Source of the DNA: Gnetum montanum | Lineage: Eukaryota; Streptophyta; Gnetopsida; Gnetales; Gnetaceae | Length of the DNA stretch: 33,208 bases | Assembly (NCBI GenBank): GCA_015680685.1 | Contig: MNCI01004158.1 | Coordinates: 231,533-264,740, forward strand | Reading direction: 5' to 3' | Shown here: positions 1-10,374 of the stretch, one piece after another | Numbering within the stretch: position 1 is the first letter of the stretch | Layout: the number at the start of each line of letters is the position of its first letter | The notes under the pieces: generated by a model | Told to the model about the DNA's origin: nothing | Databases searched by the model: none | The model's input: only the letters and a program-made list of their open reading frames with translations | Translations under genes and position numbers: made by a program

Positions 1-665
1 TGGGCGTACATCCCTAGGGTCTCCCTCGTTTCATTACAGAGCCCATCTATGATATGGTACATTCACCTCTCCTCGGAGAACCCATGGCCTGGGCAGTTGT
101 TTAATAGTGCATAATATCTTTCTAAGGCCATGTCCAAGGGTTCATGTTGCGCTTGTTTCCATTCTTGGATTTGTCTCCTCAAGGCTGACACTCTCACATA
201 GGTTTGATATCTTTCATTAAAAAGTTCTACCATTGTTGGCCAACGTCGAATTGATTTCGATTTTAATGACCTATACCATACTTTTGCTTGGCCAACGAGT
301 GTCAGAGGAAAGAGCTTAAGTTTTTTCCACCCATTATCAATATTGTTCCATGTACAGGCATTGTAGAAGGCTTGTAAATGTTGTTATGGATCTGAATCAT
401 AACCTCCTGAAAACTTGGCAAAGTTGTTTAAATCAAGCACAAGTAGACAACTTTCCTTACGATGCCTGTGGGCTATTCGAATAGCCTCTTGTATTTCCAT
501 TAAGCTTGTAGTGGCCAGTAGGGGTTCATCGTCACTAGCTATGTTATGCAGTTGTGAGTTGGGACGATGTTGTTTGCATTGATGTGCATAGGAGGACTTC
601 ATCTTCATTATCATATAATTTGTTGGTTCTCCAATGAGTTGCCCTACTAGTTGTTGCGTTGTCAT
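1..665 (-). pseudogene. gag polyprotein of element 1 (partial, one stop)
   Basis: The frame opens at an ATG at 665-663, about 140 bases inside the primer binding site. It reads through residues typical of a plant retrotransposon gag domain, including KKLKLFPLTLVGQAKVWYRS and a later WKQAQHEPLDMALERYYALL. These align by eye with the gag of element A (KKLKLFPWTLVKEAKSWHRS, WKQGGHEPLNATIGRYYALL). A stop interrupts the frame at about 384-386, after GGYDSDP, and the same frame continues to the window edge. Gag is the capsid/nucleocapsid precursor. The copy is defective unless the stop is suppressed. Its N-terminal part before the capsid-like core is short (roughly 45 residues) compared with that of element A. 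Confidence 0.75.
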
Positions 666-713
666 AGTCTTGTGAGAGAGACATGGTTGTAAATTTGTGT
701 GTGGTTTAATTAC

Positions 714-734
714 AATTATTATTATTATTATTAT
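714..734. repeat. ATT trinucleotide microsatellite
   Basis: About seven copies of an ATT unit lie in the leader between the primer binding site and the gag ATG of element 1. Such tracts commonly arise by replication slippage; no function is implied. Confidence 0.7.
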
Positions 735-807
735 TCTGAGAGATATATCGTCAAGGCTTTGTTACAATGATCTTGTATGATGTAACTAATCTAAATAACT
801 AGCACCA

Positions 808-825
808 TACCCGGCAATAGCGCCA
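808..825 (-). other. Primer binding site of element 1 (tRNA-Asp type)
   Basis: On the minus strand the LTR end (...CTCATCA) is followed after one base by TGGCGCTATTGCCGGGTA. Plant tRNA-Asp ends in ...CCCCGGCAACGGCGCCA, whose complement begins TGGCGCCGTTGCCGGGGA, so 15 of 18 positions match. tRNA-Asp priming is known for several plant Ty3/gypsy lineages, including Athila. The position next to the LTR is exactly where minus-strand priming should occur. Confidence 0.8.
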
Positions 826-826
826 A

Positions 827-1702
827 TGATGAGCGGCGAGGTATTTCTACACTCAACCATACGAATACAAGCGTTCATGCACAATCTGGTCGAACTTCGT
901 GGACAGGCTAGTTGTGGTATCTAGATAGGTACACATTGATCTCAGTTTGCTGTCTTCCCACCTAGACTAGTATTTTCTTTGTCACGTATGGTTTAGTCCA
1001 GAGTGAGGCGTATGATGTGATCCTAAACTAGTGCTACTCCTAGAGACAATGGAAGATAATCTTGATTAAACTAATGAGTAATAGGAAATGAAGTCTAAGC
1101 TAACCTAAGTGTGATGAGCATCCGTTCCTTAATCATCCATACACATCTTGGACCTCGTGCACAACTACTACTAGGATTACCAAGCGTAGATCCTAGATAC
1201 GCTACTGGGTTACCAAGTAGTCACACTTAAATGCTCGTGATTAAGTCGTATTCATTCCACATTTAACAACAGGAATAGGAAATGATGATAAAGAAATATT
1301 AACTAAGAAACTAATAAATAATAATAACAATTAAATAATTAAACTAAGTGAATGCTGCAATGATGAAGTAATCTTGATCTTTATTTCCGGTCATGTGCGC
1401 ATCCAAGTACGTCACACTCGAATAAAGGTGTCGTCCAATTACAAGCATCACACTACAGGCATGCACTAGGAAAATATTCTAACTCCTACGGAAACAAAAT
1501 GCAAGGGCTTCACTACAACTAACTAAAAGATGCCTAGGTGTGATGGAGGGCCATTTATTTATAGGCTAAAACAGGCCCTGTGTAAACGGGGCCACGTCGA
1601 CACATGGAGGGATGTGTCGATTGGGACGCATCGACGTGGCTGTGTATACGGGGCCCCATATACACGGCCTAGTCGACACATCGACTATATAACACTTCAT
1701 CA
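827..1702 (-). repeat. 5' LTR of element 1 (876 bp)
   Basis: In plus coordinates it starts TGATGAG and ends TTCATCA, giving the TG...CA ends expected of an LTR. In transcriptional (minus) orientation, U3 runs from 1702 to a TATAAATA motif at about 1563-1555. A polyadenylation-type AATAAA lies near 1385-1378, in a block conserved with the other LTRs here (its reverse complement is CTTGATCTTTATTT). U3 contains the inverted repeat GCCACGTCGA / TCGACGTGGC (1591-1600 and 1631-1640) and a 24-base near-perfect palindrome at 1642-1665 centred on GGGGCCCC. One and a half copies of a TACCAAGCG...GCTACTGGG unit lie around 1180-1220. Confidence 0.85.
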
Positions 1703-2459
1703 ACATACAACACAGCCCATCTCAAGGTACGTGTAAATGTGCATGTCTATCTCTTTTGCAACACACATGTATCCCTTCACTTACAAAGACAAAAATAGCC
1801 TTAAATGTGAACATGAAGAAAACTTATAATGTTGAACCTTTTGTTTTTTAGCCCAGGATGCCTGAGGAGGATAGGGGATGTATTCTAGTGTGTTTTCTTA
1901 TTTGAAAATCGTAATTTTTGTTCAAAAATCATAATTCACATGGGATTTTTTGCCAAATTGAAATTTGCATGAAATAAACACTATAGCTTAAATTTTGATG
2001 AACCAAGCATCAAATTTGTCATTCTTAAACATCCTAGATAGGTTGGTAATATCAAATCTTAGATATGACTTCGATTTTTAGGTACTTCTAGAAGAAAGCT
2101 ATTTTAAGAGATATTTAGTTTTAAGTAAAAATAAACTTAAAATTTTAGTTTGATGATGAAAAGATATAGGTGGTATAGTATGGGTAGGAATAGGAACTTA
2201 AATGCTCAATGAACAAAGTGTTAGATAATCATATATACATAATACAAAATAAAATACACATAATCAACTATTCATAAAGAAATAATCAAAACTAAAACTA
2301 AAATTAAAAAATTTTTATTACTTTTGTAGACCTTCAAGCTCTATCGAATAAAGAAAATATACATAGTATGCATAGCAAACACTTCATCAATAAAGTTACT
2401 AAGTTTCCTTTATGTTATTTCAAAAAGATTAATTAAACTATTAGTTGTAATTTTCCATT
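1703..2459. other. AT-rich spacer, no gene seen
   Basis: I found no coding frame, conserved motif or clear repeat. It is AT-rich, has many stops in every frame, and lies between the LTR of element 1 and the 3' end of the minus-strand LINE. The LINE tail may extend somewhat into it, but no poly(A)-type tail could be fixed. Confidence 0.4.
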
Positions 2460-2654
2460 TGTGATGACTTTTCTTTAGAATGGGACATTCCAGGAATATG
2501 GGATGTTCATCTTTAATTGCTCTTTGATTGCATAAACAACACGTGTTTTCTTTTCATAGAATCTTGGCCCATCTACTTCTTTCAATTCTAGAATAATGGG
2601 AGTCTAATCTTGCTTAAGATATATAGTTGAATTAGAATTTTATAATTTAGCATT

Positions 2655-2722
2655 ACCCACTACAATCAAACCCACAACTTGGAGCTCTTATATAAAGAGT
2701 CTTACCATTATCCTAATAACTC
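2655..2722 (-). repeat. tRNA-derived SINE-like fragment, family I
   Basis: On the minus strand an A-box-like TAGGATAATGGTAAG (about 2716-2702) is followed by a B-box-like GGTTTGATTGT (2672-2662), close to the tRNA consensus GGTTCGANTCC. Both share wording with another copy near 16.8 kb (TGGTAAGACTCTT ... CCAAGTT). Internal RNA polymerase III promoters of this kind mark SINEs. It sits inside the LINE C-terminal region, which suggests a secondary insertion, but no duplication or tail was fixed. A degenerate tRNA pseudogene is the alternative. Confidence 0.4.
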
Positions 2723-3499
2723 ATTGTTGATTGGCTAATTGATATCATCAATGATGGGATATATGAGCAGATAAATAAGTTACTTTTTTGTTAATGCCTC
2801 CTATAATGCTACCTAAATAGAATTTTTTCTTTCCTACTAGGTTACTCTAAATGTGCAAAAGTGCCTTGTTTCTAATAACTTTACAAAGCTACTTTATATC
2901 ACAATATCTATTTCGATGGCCATTTTTTTCAACCAAACCATTCATTTATGGAACCACCTCTTCTATTGTGTAGCAATTAAGACTTCCTTTGAAAATTTAG
3001 TTGATGTACTATAATAGGGACTATAGACATATGCTACAAATTGACAGAGGATTTCTATCTCTAAATGCATAATATCTCCTTTAATAAGCAACAAATCATA
3101 TTGTACCTACGTTTTTACCCAAATTTCTTCGACTAAGAAATACTTTTGAACTTCATCTATTTTCTTGCAATATTTGTTAGCAATTCTAAGACCCCACACT
3201 ACACACCTATACAAAAGAGTCACTTGGACAATAAAGAAAGACAATGATTTTTTTATTTCCTATGTTAATATAGCTTCCTTCTAACATGTACTTTTTAAAT
3301 AAAATAAGGCTTTCAATCTACGTGCAATTCTCTATTTGATACACACCCTTCGCTTGTAATTGTGGAAAAGATACAAACCAAGGTAACTATAAGTTTGTGT
3401 CGCATTTACTTAGTCCTTTCCAATAGTAAATGAGTAATCATTATTCCTAGTACCACACATTATAATTTGGTTTTTTGCATATTAACTTTCTGTTGTGGC

Positions 3500-4570
3500 C
3501 AACCTCGCCCATGGTATCACATGAGGCCATGATCAACAAAATTGTCCATAAAATCATATACCATTTCACCAAGCAATGTTGATGTGTGGGAAGATGAACC
3601 AACATGCAAGAAGGTGAACCGATGTTAGGGGAGGTGGACCGATGTGTAGGAAGGTGAAACGTCACTAGCAGGTAGCTATAAAGTAAAGAACGAAGATGAC
3701 ATTAGTTGGGGGTGGGCGGGCGGTGGAGGGCCTCTTTAACAAATCGAGATCTCTTCCAGAACAACTACATCTCTCCCCATTGAGGTGCATGTACATGGGC
3801 AAGGGGATCTCCAGCAGCTAAAAAACTAACAGATAGTGTTTTCTCTCTCTCTCTTCTCCTATTTTTCTTAGGGCAACAACGATGCAGCTAACATGCATGG
3901 ACAACGAGCATGGCAGGCAAGTTTTGCAATCCTATTTCTTTATTCTTGGTAAAAAACTGGTGACAGTCAGCAGTGGCAGAGCTACATGGACGACAGTCAA
4001 CAATCTTAGCAGCAAACCAAGAGGCGGTGGTTTTCTTTTCCCTTTTCGCGGTAGACTCGTGATGATGGCAAACGTAAGACTAGAGACAGCAATGTGTTTA
4101 TCGACATGTGATAGTAGGATCTGGTAGCTCATTTTCTCTCTTTTTTGTAATGTTGCAACAGTTGTAAGCGTGGGTTCTATAGTTTCGTTTTATTTTGGCA
4201 AGTAGTATATCCGCAAGAGGGTTCTCCAAACAAGGACAAATTTCCCTCTCTCATGCTAGCGATGGGGCACATTTTTTCTATCCATCAAAGACACATCAAT
4301 GAGCCCCTTCATCTAGCCTCTTCTCTCTCTCCCCCCCCTCTAGTGACTACAAGAAGTGTTGGCTGCAGCAGCATCCACAACGAATCGACGGTGAACGGTG
4401 GCAGCAACCAGGAAGTAGGCAAATTTTATTTTGGTTACCTTTTGTATTCTTGAATTCGAGACACTCATTCCAATTAAAATTCTCATTTTTTTACTATTCT
4501 TAAAAGGCCATGTAGCCCTCTTTAGCTAAGACTATTCTTGGGTTTCCGTGCCCATATAGGAGGCACCCTA
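3500..4570. other. Foreign insert of about 1.07 kb inside the LINE, identity unknown
   Basis: LINE-like translation stops about 50 codons after the YVDD motif (near 4570) and resumes at the KTK motif (near 3490). In an intact LINE these motifs lie within about 60 codons, so roughly 1 kb is extra. The insert is less AT-rich than its surroundings. It has a 4 x 20 bp tandem repeat at one end, a CT-rich run at 3841-3858, and overlapping small frames on both strands (81 codons at 3882-4127 plus, 66 codons at 4132-3932 minus) with no recognised domain. I found no terminal inverted repeats or target duplication by eye. It could be a small DNA transposon or a fragment of host sequence. Confidence 0.4.
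3581..3660. repeat. Minisatellite, four 20-bp units
   Basis: Four consecutive 20-base units begin at 3581, 3601, 3621 and 3641: GATGTGTGGGAAGATGAACC, AACATGCAAGAAGGTGAACC, GATGTTAGGGGAGGTGGACC and GATGTGTAGGAAGGTGAAAC. The phase is exact and the divergence moderate. The period is not a multiple of three, so it is not a repeated peptide. Confidence 0.85.
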
Positions 4571-5689
4571 AGCAATAGTCTCCTCAAACGAGTTTTTCCC
4601 CAAGTGTTGGTGCCACCAAAATTTATGCATCAATACTTTCCTTTCTAATTTTTGGTAAAAATAATCCAAAATAACAAGCATTTGTTAGAAACCTTCTTTA
4701 GAATTGGAGATGATAGCTACATCATCCACATATAGCAAAACATTAACAGAGTAATCAATAATTTTAATAGAGTATCTACCTAGAATTTTATGCATCCACA
4801 CTTTGATTCATCAATAAAAATACCAAAAAGTGTAAACAATAGAGAACAACCTTATTTTATCCTAATACTATTATGTATTAAAACATCATTATGAAGTGGT
4901 GCTCTCTGATCTATATATATACCTCTTGCTAAAGACTTTGACTAGTAGATAATAAAGATGGAGTAACTATGCCTTGTAATTACATCCATAACATGCATTG
5001 AATACCTAGATAATATGCTTTAGGGAAATCCATGAAGAAAACAAAAGTTCTTTATTTTTCCCTTTTGCACAGTCAATAAGATATTTCAATGTGATGAGGT
5101 GATCAATAGTAAAATGGTGACATCTGAGCCCAACTTATGAAACTACTTGTAAGTTTTTTTCTTCCTTATGTTTATCAATTTTCATCTTAGGAATATTTCC
5201 TAAAACCTTGGCAAAAATATTATTGATTACAATAAAACTATATTATTTAACTTAGATCTATCTCCTTTTTAAAAGAGAAAAATAGCTTTGTTAATACACC
5301 ATTCATTGTCTAAACCAATCTAGAAAGCATGGTTTAACTTTTTCTATACTATCTTCCATACTTAAGGTCCTCCCCGAGTAACATTTCTCCATATAGTCCT
5401 ATTGTATCAACTACTTTTCTTGAGGCTAGTTTTTTAGGGGTAATTAGATTTCAACATTCAACCATTAAATATATAAAGAAATTTATAACTAAGCATCAAT
5501 AGTAATGAGAAATAAAGCATACAAAATATTTTTTAGCAAGTAAATTATATCTACTTAAGTTAAATAATAACGTATTCCTATTATTTAAGTCATAGAATTA
5601 AAAATGACTTAATGAAATGCATCTAACAGCTTTAAATTAAATAATTAAACCTATGCAAAATTTTTTATCTATGACAAGTTGGCAGTTTT

Positions 5690-6080
5690 CTCATAAATAC
5701 TTTAATATTTTATGATGATGTGCTCCTAATAATAATAACTAAAGCTCAAATGAAATGAATGATACAAATACTAAATCAATTGTGTGCTATTTTAGTAGTA
5801 AATTTCAATGTTGCCAAAACCAAAATGATGATATGTGACACTGGATTACAAAGAGATGGTTCTTATCTTTATATCTCTACTACAACTGCAATGAGAATTA
5901 AAGTTGTGATCCCTCTTGCTTCTATAAGGTTCACTACCTCTTGATTAAGATAGGACAGCAGATTAATCTTTTAGGAAGCAACATACATGTAGATTATGTG
6001 TAGAGGCAATAGTGGAGGATGAAGATCATATCCATTTCATTTGTCCTTCTCTTAATTGAGATTTAAATATAACATTCAAG
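5690..6080 (+). pseudogene. Collapsed LINE fragment: RT active-site region joined to zf-RVT domain
   Basis: The plus strand reads FYDDVLLIIITKAQMK with the catalytic-type YDD at 5711-5719. After a stop it continues in the same frame (5759-5944) to VNFNVAKTKMMICD, the LINE motif that follows the active site. Only about 30 bases later, in another frame, comes RKQHTCRLCVEAIVEDEDHIHF...CPSL (5973-6056), the C-terminal zf-RVT zinc domain. In intact plant LINEs these parts are several hundred codons apart, so this copy has lost most of its C-terminal half. It is transcribed away from the larger minus-strand LINE at its left. Confidence 0.65.
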
Positions 6081-7411
6081 CAAAAGATTTGCTAGAATCT
6101 TTTGAGCTAGAATTATCAACCGTTGGACACTTTCTCTAATGAATTCTTTAAGACTCATTAAGAACATATCAAAACCTTAAAAAGTTTTTTTTTATTTGTT
6201 CTATAAACCTTTTGAGGCCTTAGGATGATGACTGACGCAAGCATTTCTATTTTATCTCAAGCTAATGTTCTCATTGCTCAAGATAACATCATTCAATGAC
6301 ATCCCCTACCCCCGCAAGCTACCCATACTAAAAAAACAAATTTAGTTCCAATTCCAACACTCTCCTCCCTCCTATTAGTCTAGCAAACAAATATTTAAAA
6401 AAATTTGAAATTTCTTAATTAGAAGAATTCAAAGTGAATAAACAAATACAATATAATATTTTGCTTCTTGAGATAGAGATGAAACCTTTAGAAGTTAAAG
6501 CAATTTATTAGTTTAACTCCTACACTCATAATCTCTTGGAATTTCCATTAGATAAATACTTCAAAAAAGTGATATTGGTAAACCAAGATGCAAGATGGTT
6601 TTGTGAAGAAGTTTTATTGTTTAATAAATACAATATTCAAAGGAAAAAATTTTATTTTAATCTTAAGCACATTTGTAAAATGGTAAAACAAAGAGAAATT
6701 CAAAAGCTTTAAGAAAATGTAGAATAAAAGAAATGTTTCTATTTAAATAGTATCAAGGAGACGTTAATTTAAAGGCAAAGCACTTAATAGTTATTATTAT
6801 TCCTTATTATTTGTTTCGCTTAAAATACTACAAATGGGATTTCATCAACTCAGGTTCAAACTCAAAATTCTTTATGAATTTAAAAACAAATATGTTCACT
6901 ATCGTCTAAGATAAACAAGTATATCAGCATAGGGCAAAGAAGCATAAAGTAAAGAAGATCTTCAGCGTTGTCGTAGAATAGAAAACGATGAAAGATGATA
7001 GTAAAATGTTCCGACCTACCAATAAAAACAAAGCCCAAAGTTGCTTCAACATGCTTGATTTTACTGTGGCTATCGCAAAGAAAATTCAATCTTTCATATC
7101 CTTTAAATTTTATCCTTGCAGTCCATATCCATCCAAATGTATTTGTTGAAAGCAGATATTATTATTTTAGAAAGAAAAGATTTATTTTGCAGCCTCCAAC
7201 TGCCAAACCATTTCATAAACCTAACTACTTTTGTTCTGTAACCTCCTTAATATTGTTACTCAACTTTCTTAAACATTTTTCTTTCTTATGGCAGCTTCTT
7301 AGCTGTCATTTTCTTCTCTGGTTGCAACCCCTCTTTCTGATTTCTAATTTCCTATTTTGCTGGTACGCTAGGGCTGTGATGCCACTATTTTGTGGATGTC
7401 CATTCTCTTAA
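6081..7411. other. AT-rich spacer with a doubtful 138-codon frame
   Basis: The stretch is very AT-rich, with many A and T runs. The first 200 bases may be the decayed 3' end of the plus-strand LINE. A plus-strand frame from an ATG at 6995 to 7411 encodes 138 residues. It is rich in Leu, Phe, Cys and Ser, has a hydrophobic C-terminal half, and matches no family I know. Its composition is what AT-rich noncoding DNA yields by chance, so I do not call a gene. Confidence 0.35.
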
Positions 7412-10204
7412 GTCATTTAAAAATTAAAACCTCCAAGAAAACTTTGGATTCTCTAAGTCGACCTGGTAGGTGTGCAGTAAGAAATGACAACAAACGCGAA
7501 ATGAAACTACTGAACAGCCGACCAAACTTTGTAGAAATCAACAGAGTTGGTTGAATGGAGCGCTCCAGTTTGGTGGATCCAGTGACTTACGTGGACTCAC
7601 TCAATCATTGAATGGAGCAAAAGTTTGGCAAAGACACAAATTTCGTAACAAATCTGACGAAAGGGGACCAAGTTAACTGTCCAAGGACATGCAGGTTGTG
7701 TGGTCAGCTTTGTTTGTGTCCATAGTGGACAAATGAACAGGGCACGTTGAAAATTCAAGCCCCAATGAAGATACAGTATTTCCTTATCAGATATGCCTCC
7801 CAATCCCCCATACAGCAGGACACAGACCGCATGGATTCTTCGTTGTCCAGGCTGCATGTCTGTCTTTTGGGCTCAATTATAGAATATGCTACCATCCACG
7901 CAATCTGTGGAAATGCAACCCACAACTACATGCTTTTGTTGATTGCTTTTAATTTTGAATTTCTCCAAGATTCGAAGATCCTCCGGATAGGACTGGTTTT
8001 CATTTTTAACTTTGGCTCTGTCAATTTTTGCTGGAAATTCTTATCCTCCTCTTGTTGTTGTTTTTGGAGTTTTACCAAACCGGTCAGGCCCAGGCGCACT
8101 TGGATTTCACAATTGACCTGACATGCCTACATGCATTTCACTTGAATGTTTAATCCTTACTCCAGATCGAATTCACATGTTTGGTAAATAACCCACTGTC
8201 ACAGCGAAGACCATGCGCCCACCTTTTTTTTCTTCTTCTTCCATACTCAGGAATTGACGTGCATATGCCTGTATTTCGTGATATGCGTTGTAAACTAAGG
8301 TCAAAATTTGTTACGTACGTCTACATGTGACAAGTAGTTTCAATCTTGTCATTTACAGTATACAGCGTTCGCTGGTTTTCTTGTTGTTTAGTTTCTGGTG
8401 CTTCATGTTTCATCTTCGGCATCTCTGGAGTTCTTAAGTTTTCTTTTTGTACTATTTTCTGTAATTATGTCTTTTAGGGTTTACTTACATTAAATACCTT
8501 GAAGAAGTCAACCTTTTTTTTAATTTTCTGATTTTGGTATGTATTTGTTTAACAAATATGATTTTCCTTTTAGAGCAACCTTTAGCAATCAATTTCTAAT
8601 CCGTGGATTGGTAATTCTTTTTCCTCCGCCTCAATTTAAATAAGAGATGTTAAAATTAAATTCTTTGCGGTACGATCCATAACTTACGTATATATTTCTT
8701 TGCATAGAGTTCATGTTACATGGTACCTAATACCTTGTGGCCCATCTAAAATGTACAATTTTTATACACAGTTGTTACGAATCAGGACAAAAAAGCCTTA
8801 TGATAACACAATATGTCCATCACATTGTATTTCAAATTTTATTTTACTATAATTTATTTTTAATTTAAAATAAAACAATATATTCAGTAATTTAGACCAG
8901 CCGTAGTCGCAGGGCTTACTAGTTTACAAAGCCAAAATTATATTAATCTGGCTGTAAAGGTTGAATCCATCCTGATGTTTACTCTAAATGTTGTAAAATA
9001 TCTTAAATGCTGAGCTGCAGACACAGGCCATTTCTATGGACTGCAATTATCCACCATAACAACAGGTAATGCTTTCGATTACATTCTTACCATTACAACG
9101 CCTGTAAAGTGCAGTTGAAATTAGTCCTTTTCACGGATTTCCAACGACGAGTTCATTTAATAGCAAAATGACCTTTGCATTCTCCCTAATGGTTTGCATG
9201 CTTCCAAATTATCCAACAGTACCAGCACAATACCCAGGAATCACGGGTTTGCCAGTTCTTACTTCTTAGCATGCTGGTATTAATTTGCGTAGTTCATGGT
9301 CTTGAATTGACTGCCGTATATCCAGTGCCGAAACACCGTCCAATGGTAGAAGGGTCGGGGCCACAGTAACGATGTGATTGTATTTTCTATTTCTCCCAAA
9401 AGTTGTGCCACATTCTCAGTTACCTGCCTTCGAATTAAATGTTTTCTGCTAGCTAGCAAAATGTGGGCCACTCTTGCTCTTAGGCTCAGCCTGTGGGATT
9501 GATGTCAATTTTGCAGCTTTGGCCTTGCAAGTTTCAGTTGACAAATAGTTTGTACAATTTAATCAAATTCAAGATGCTCAAAGACTTTAAGGCTAGGGAC
9601 GAAGTTGGAAAATTACCATGCCAAGAAATATGTGATGTGAGCTTCCACTGTTGAGATTTTTGACTTATATGGATGATGATCCATTTAAATGTTTACATTG
9701 TGTTCCTTTACACGGATAATGATCCATGACATTTATTTTTTCATAGTGAAATTTGTTATCATCCATACTCTTCCATAATGTTATTTCCATGTTAACCACT
9801 ATTTTTTGTTGGGCAAAAACATCACTATCCATTTTAAAAGCCATAACTGAATGTATCATGTGTTCTGGCCATGACTTTATAATTCAACATTGTCAAAAAG
9901 AATCAAGCCTATAACTTAGAAGTTTTGATTTAATCTTAGTATTTATTTTTCCTTCTTTCTCCAACGTTCACAATGCCTATAGAAAAATACCCACATTTTA
10001 ATTCTAACAAGAGTCCTTTAATTCAATAATTCTAAATAAACCCTTTTATCAATGCATTTCTTTAATTCTACAAATAGTCTCCACTACAAATAGCCTGAAA
10101 GGGAAAGAAGAGTGTTTACCATGAGTTCTTAAAATACCAATTAACTACACTACAAATATGAATCAGCTACATTGCTTTTTTACAATTGATATTGATCAGA
10201 TAAT
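7412..10204. other. Intergenic stretch, no gene or known repeat recognised
   Basis: No open frame above about 125 codons and no protein motif was recognised on either strand. Base composition is closer to unique plant DNA than to the neighbouring AT-rich transposon remains, especially at 7.4-8.2 kb and 9.0-9.6 kb. A short imperfect repeat containing TTGAATGGAGC occurs near 7550 and 7610. Small exons of an unrecognised gene or a noncoding RNA cannot be excluded by eye. Confidence 0.3.
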
Positions 10205-10374
10205 CTGCAGAAAAAATCTCATGCTATCTCTACATACAATTTATTATGAGCTATACAGTAAAAATAATTAAGGTTAGCTACTTTTGACCTGCAAAAAATC
10301 TCAAGTTATCTTAGTTTTCACATACAATTCAATATGAGCTATACGGCTAAATAACTAAGGTTAGCTAATTTTTT
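10205..10374. repeat. Tandem duplication, two units of about 84 bp
   Basis: Unit one starts at 10205 (CTGCAGAAAAAATCTC) and unit two at 10289 (CTGCAAAAAATCTC). Both then contain ACATACAATT, TATGAGCTATAC and AAGGTTAGCTA in the same order. The units differ by several substitutions and short indels, so the duplication is not recent. No coding potential is seen. Confidence 0.75.

Larger units (their letters stand above)
1..1702 (-). mobile_element. Ty3/gypsy LTR retrotransposon, 5' end (element 1)
   Basis: Read on the minus strand, the order is LTR (1702-827), tRNA-type primer binding site directly next to it (825-808), a leader of about 140 bases, and a gag frame that starts at 665 and leaves the window at base 1. 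This is the normal 5' organisation of an LTR retrotransposon. The gag resembles that of element A further right (about 29.5-28.9 kb), so both belong to one broad Ty3/gypsy lineage. Pol and the other LTR lie outside the window, so autonomy and age cannot be judged. The five bases beyond the LTR (ACATA, 1703-1707) are one candidate half of a target-site duplication. Confidence 0.85.
2460..5440 (-). pseudogene. Degenerate LINE (non-LTR retrotransposon) reverse transcriptase and C-terminal zinc domain
   Basis: Translating the minus strand across frameshifts and stops recovers the LINE order. Near 5260-5100 there is text resembling KIFAKVLG...STIDHLITLKYLID. Near 4860 there is GCSLFTLFGIFIDE (usual form GCPLSPTLF). 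The catalytic core LLYVDDVAII has its YVDD at 4732-4721. After a foreign insert, KVNMQKTKL and NATQTYSYLGL appear near 3490-3370. The C-terminal zf-RVT domain is at 2541-2482, with CCLCNQ and LECPIL. Plant LINEs use this enzyme for target-primed reverse transcription. Many stops and several frameshifts make it non-functional. The endonuclease part was not recognised. Confidence 0.7.

Noticed and set aside
3581-3660. CRISPR-like repeat array
   Set aside because: The units are directly contiguous without spacers, and the context is a plant LINE.
6995-7411. 138-codon frame with a hydrophobic C-terminal half
   Set aside because: It has AT-biased Leu/Phe composition, no known domain, no supporting context and lies in transposon-rich spacer.
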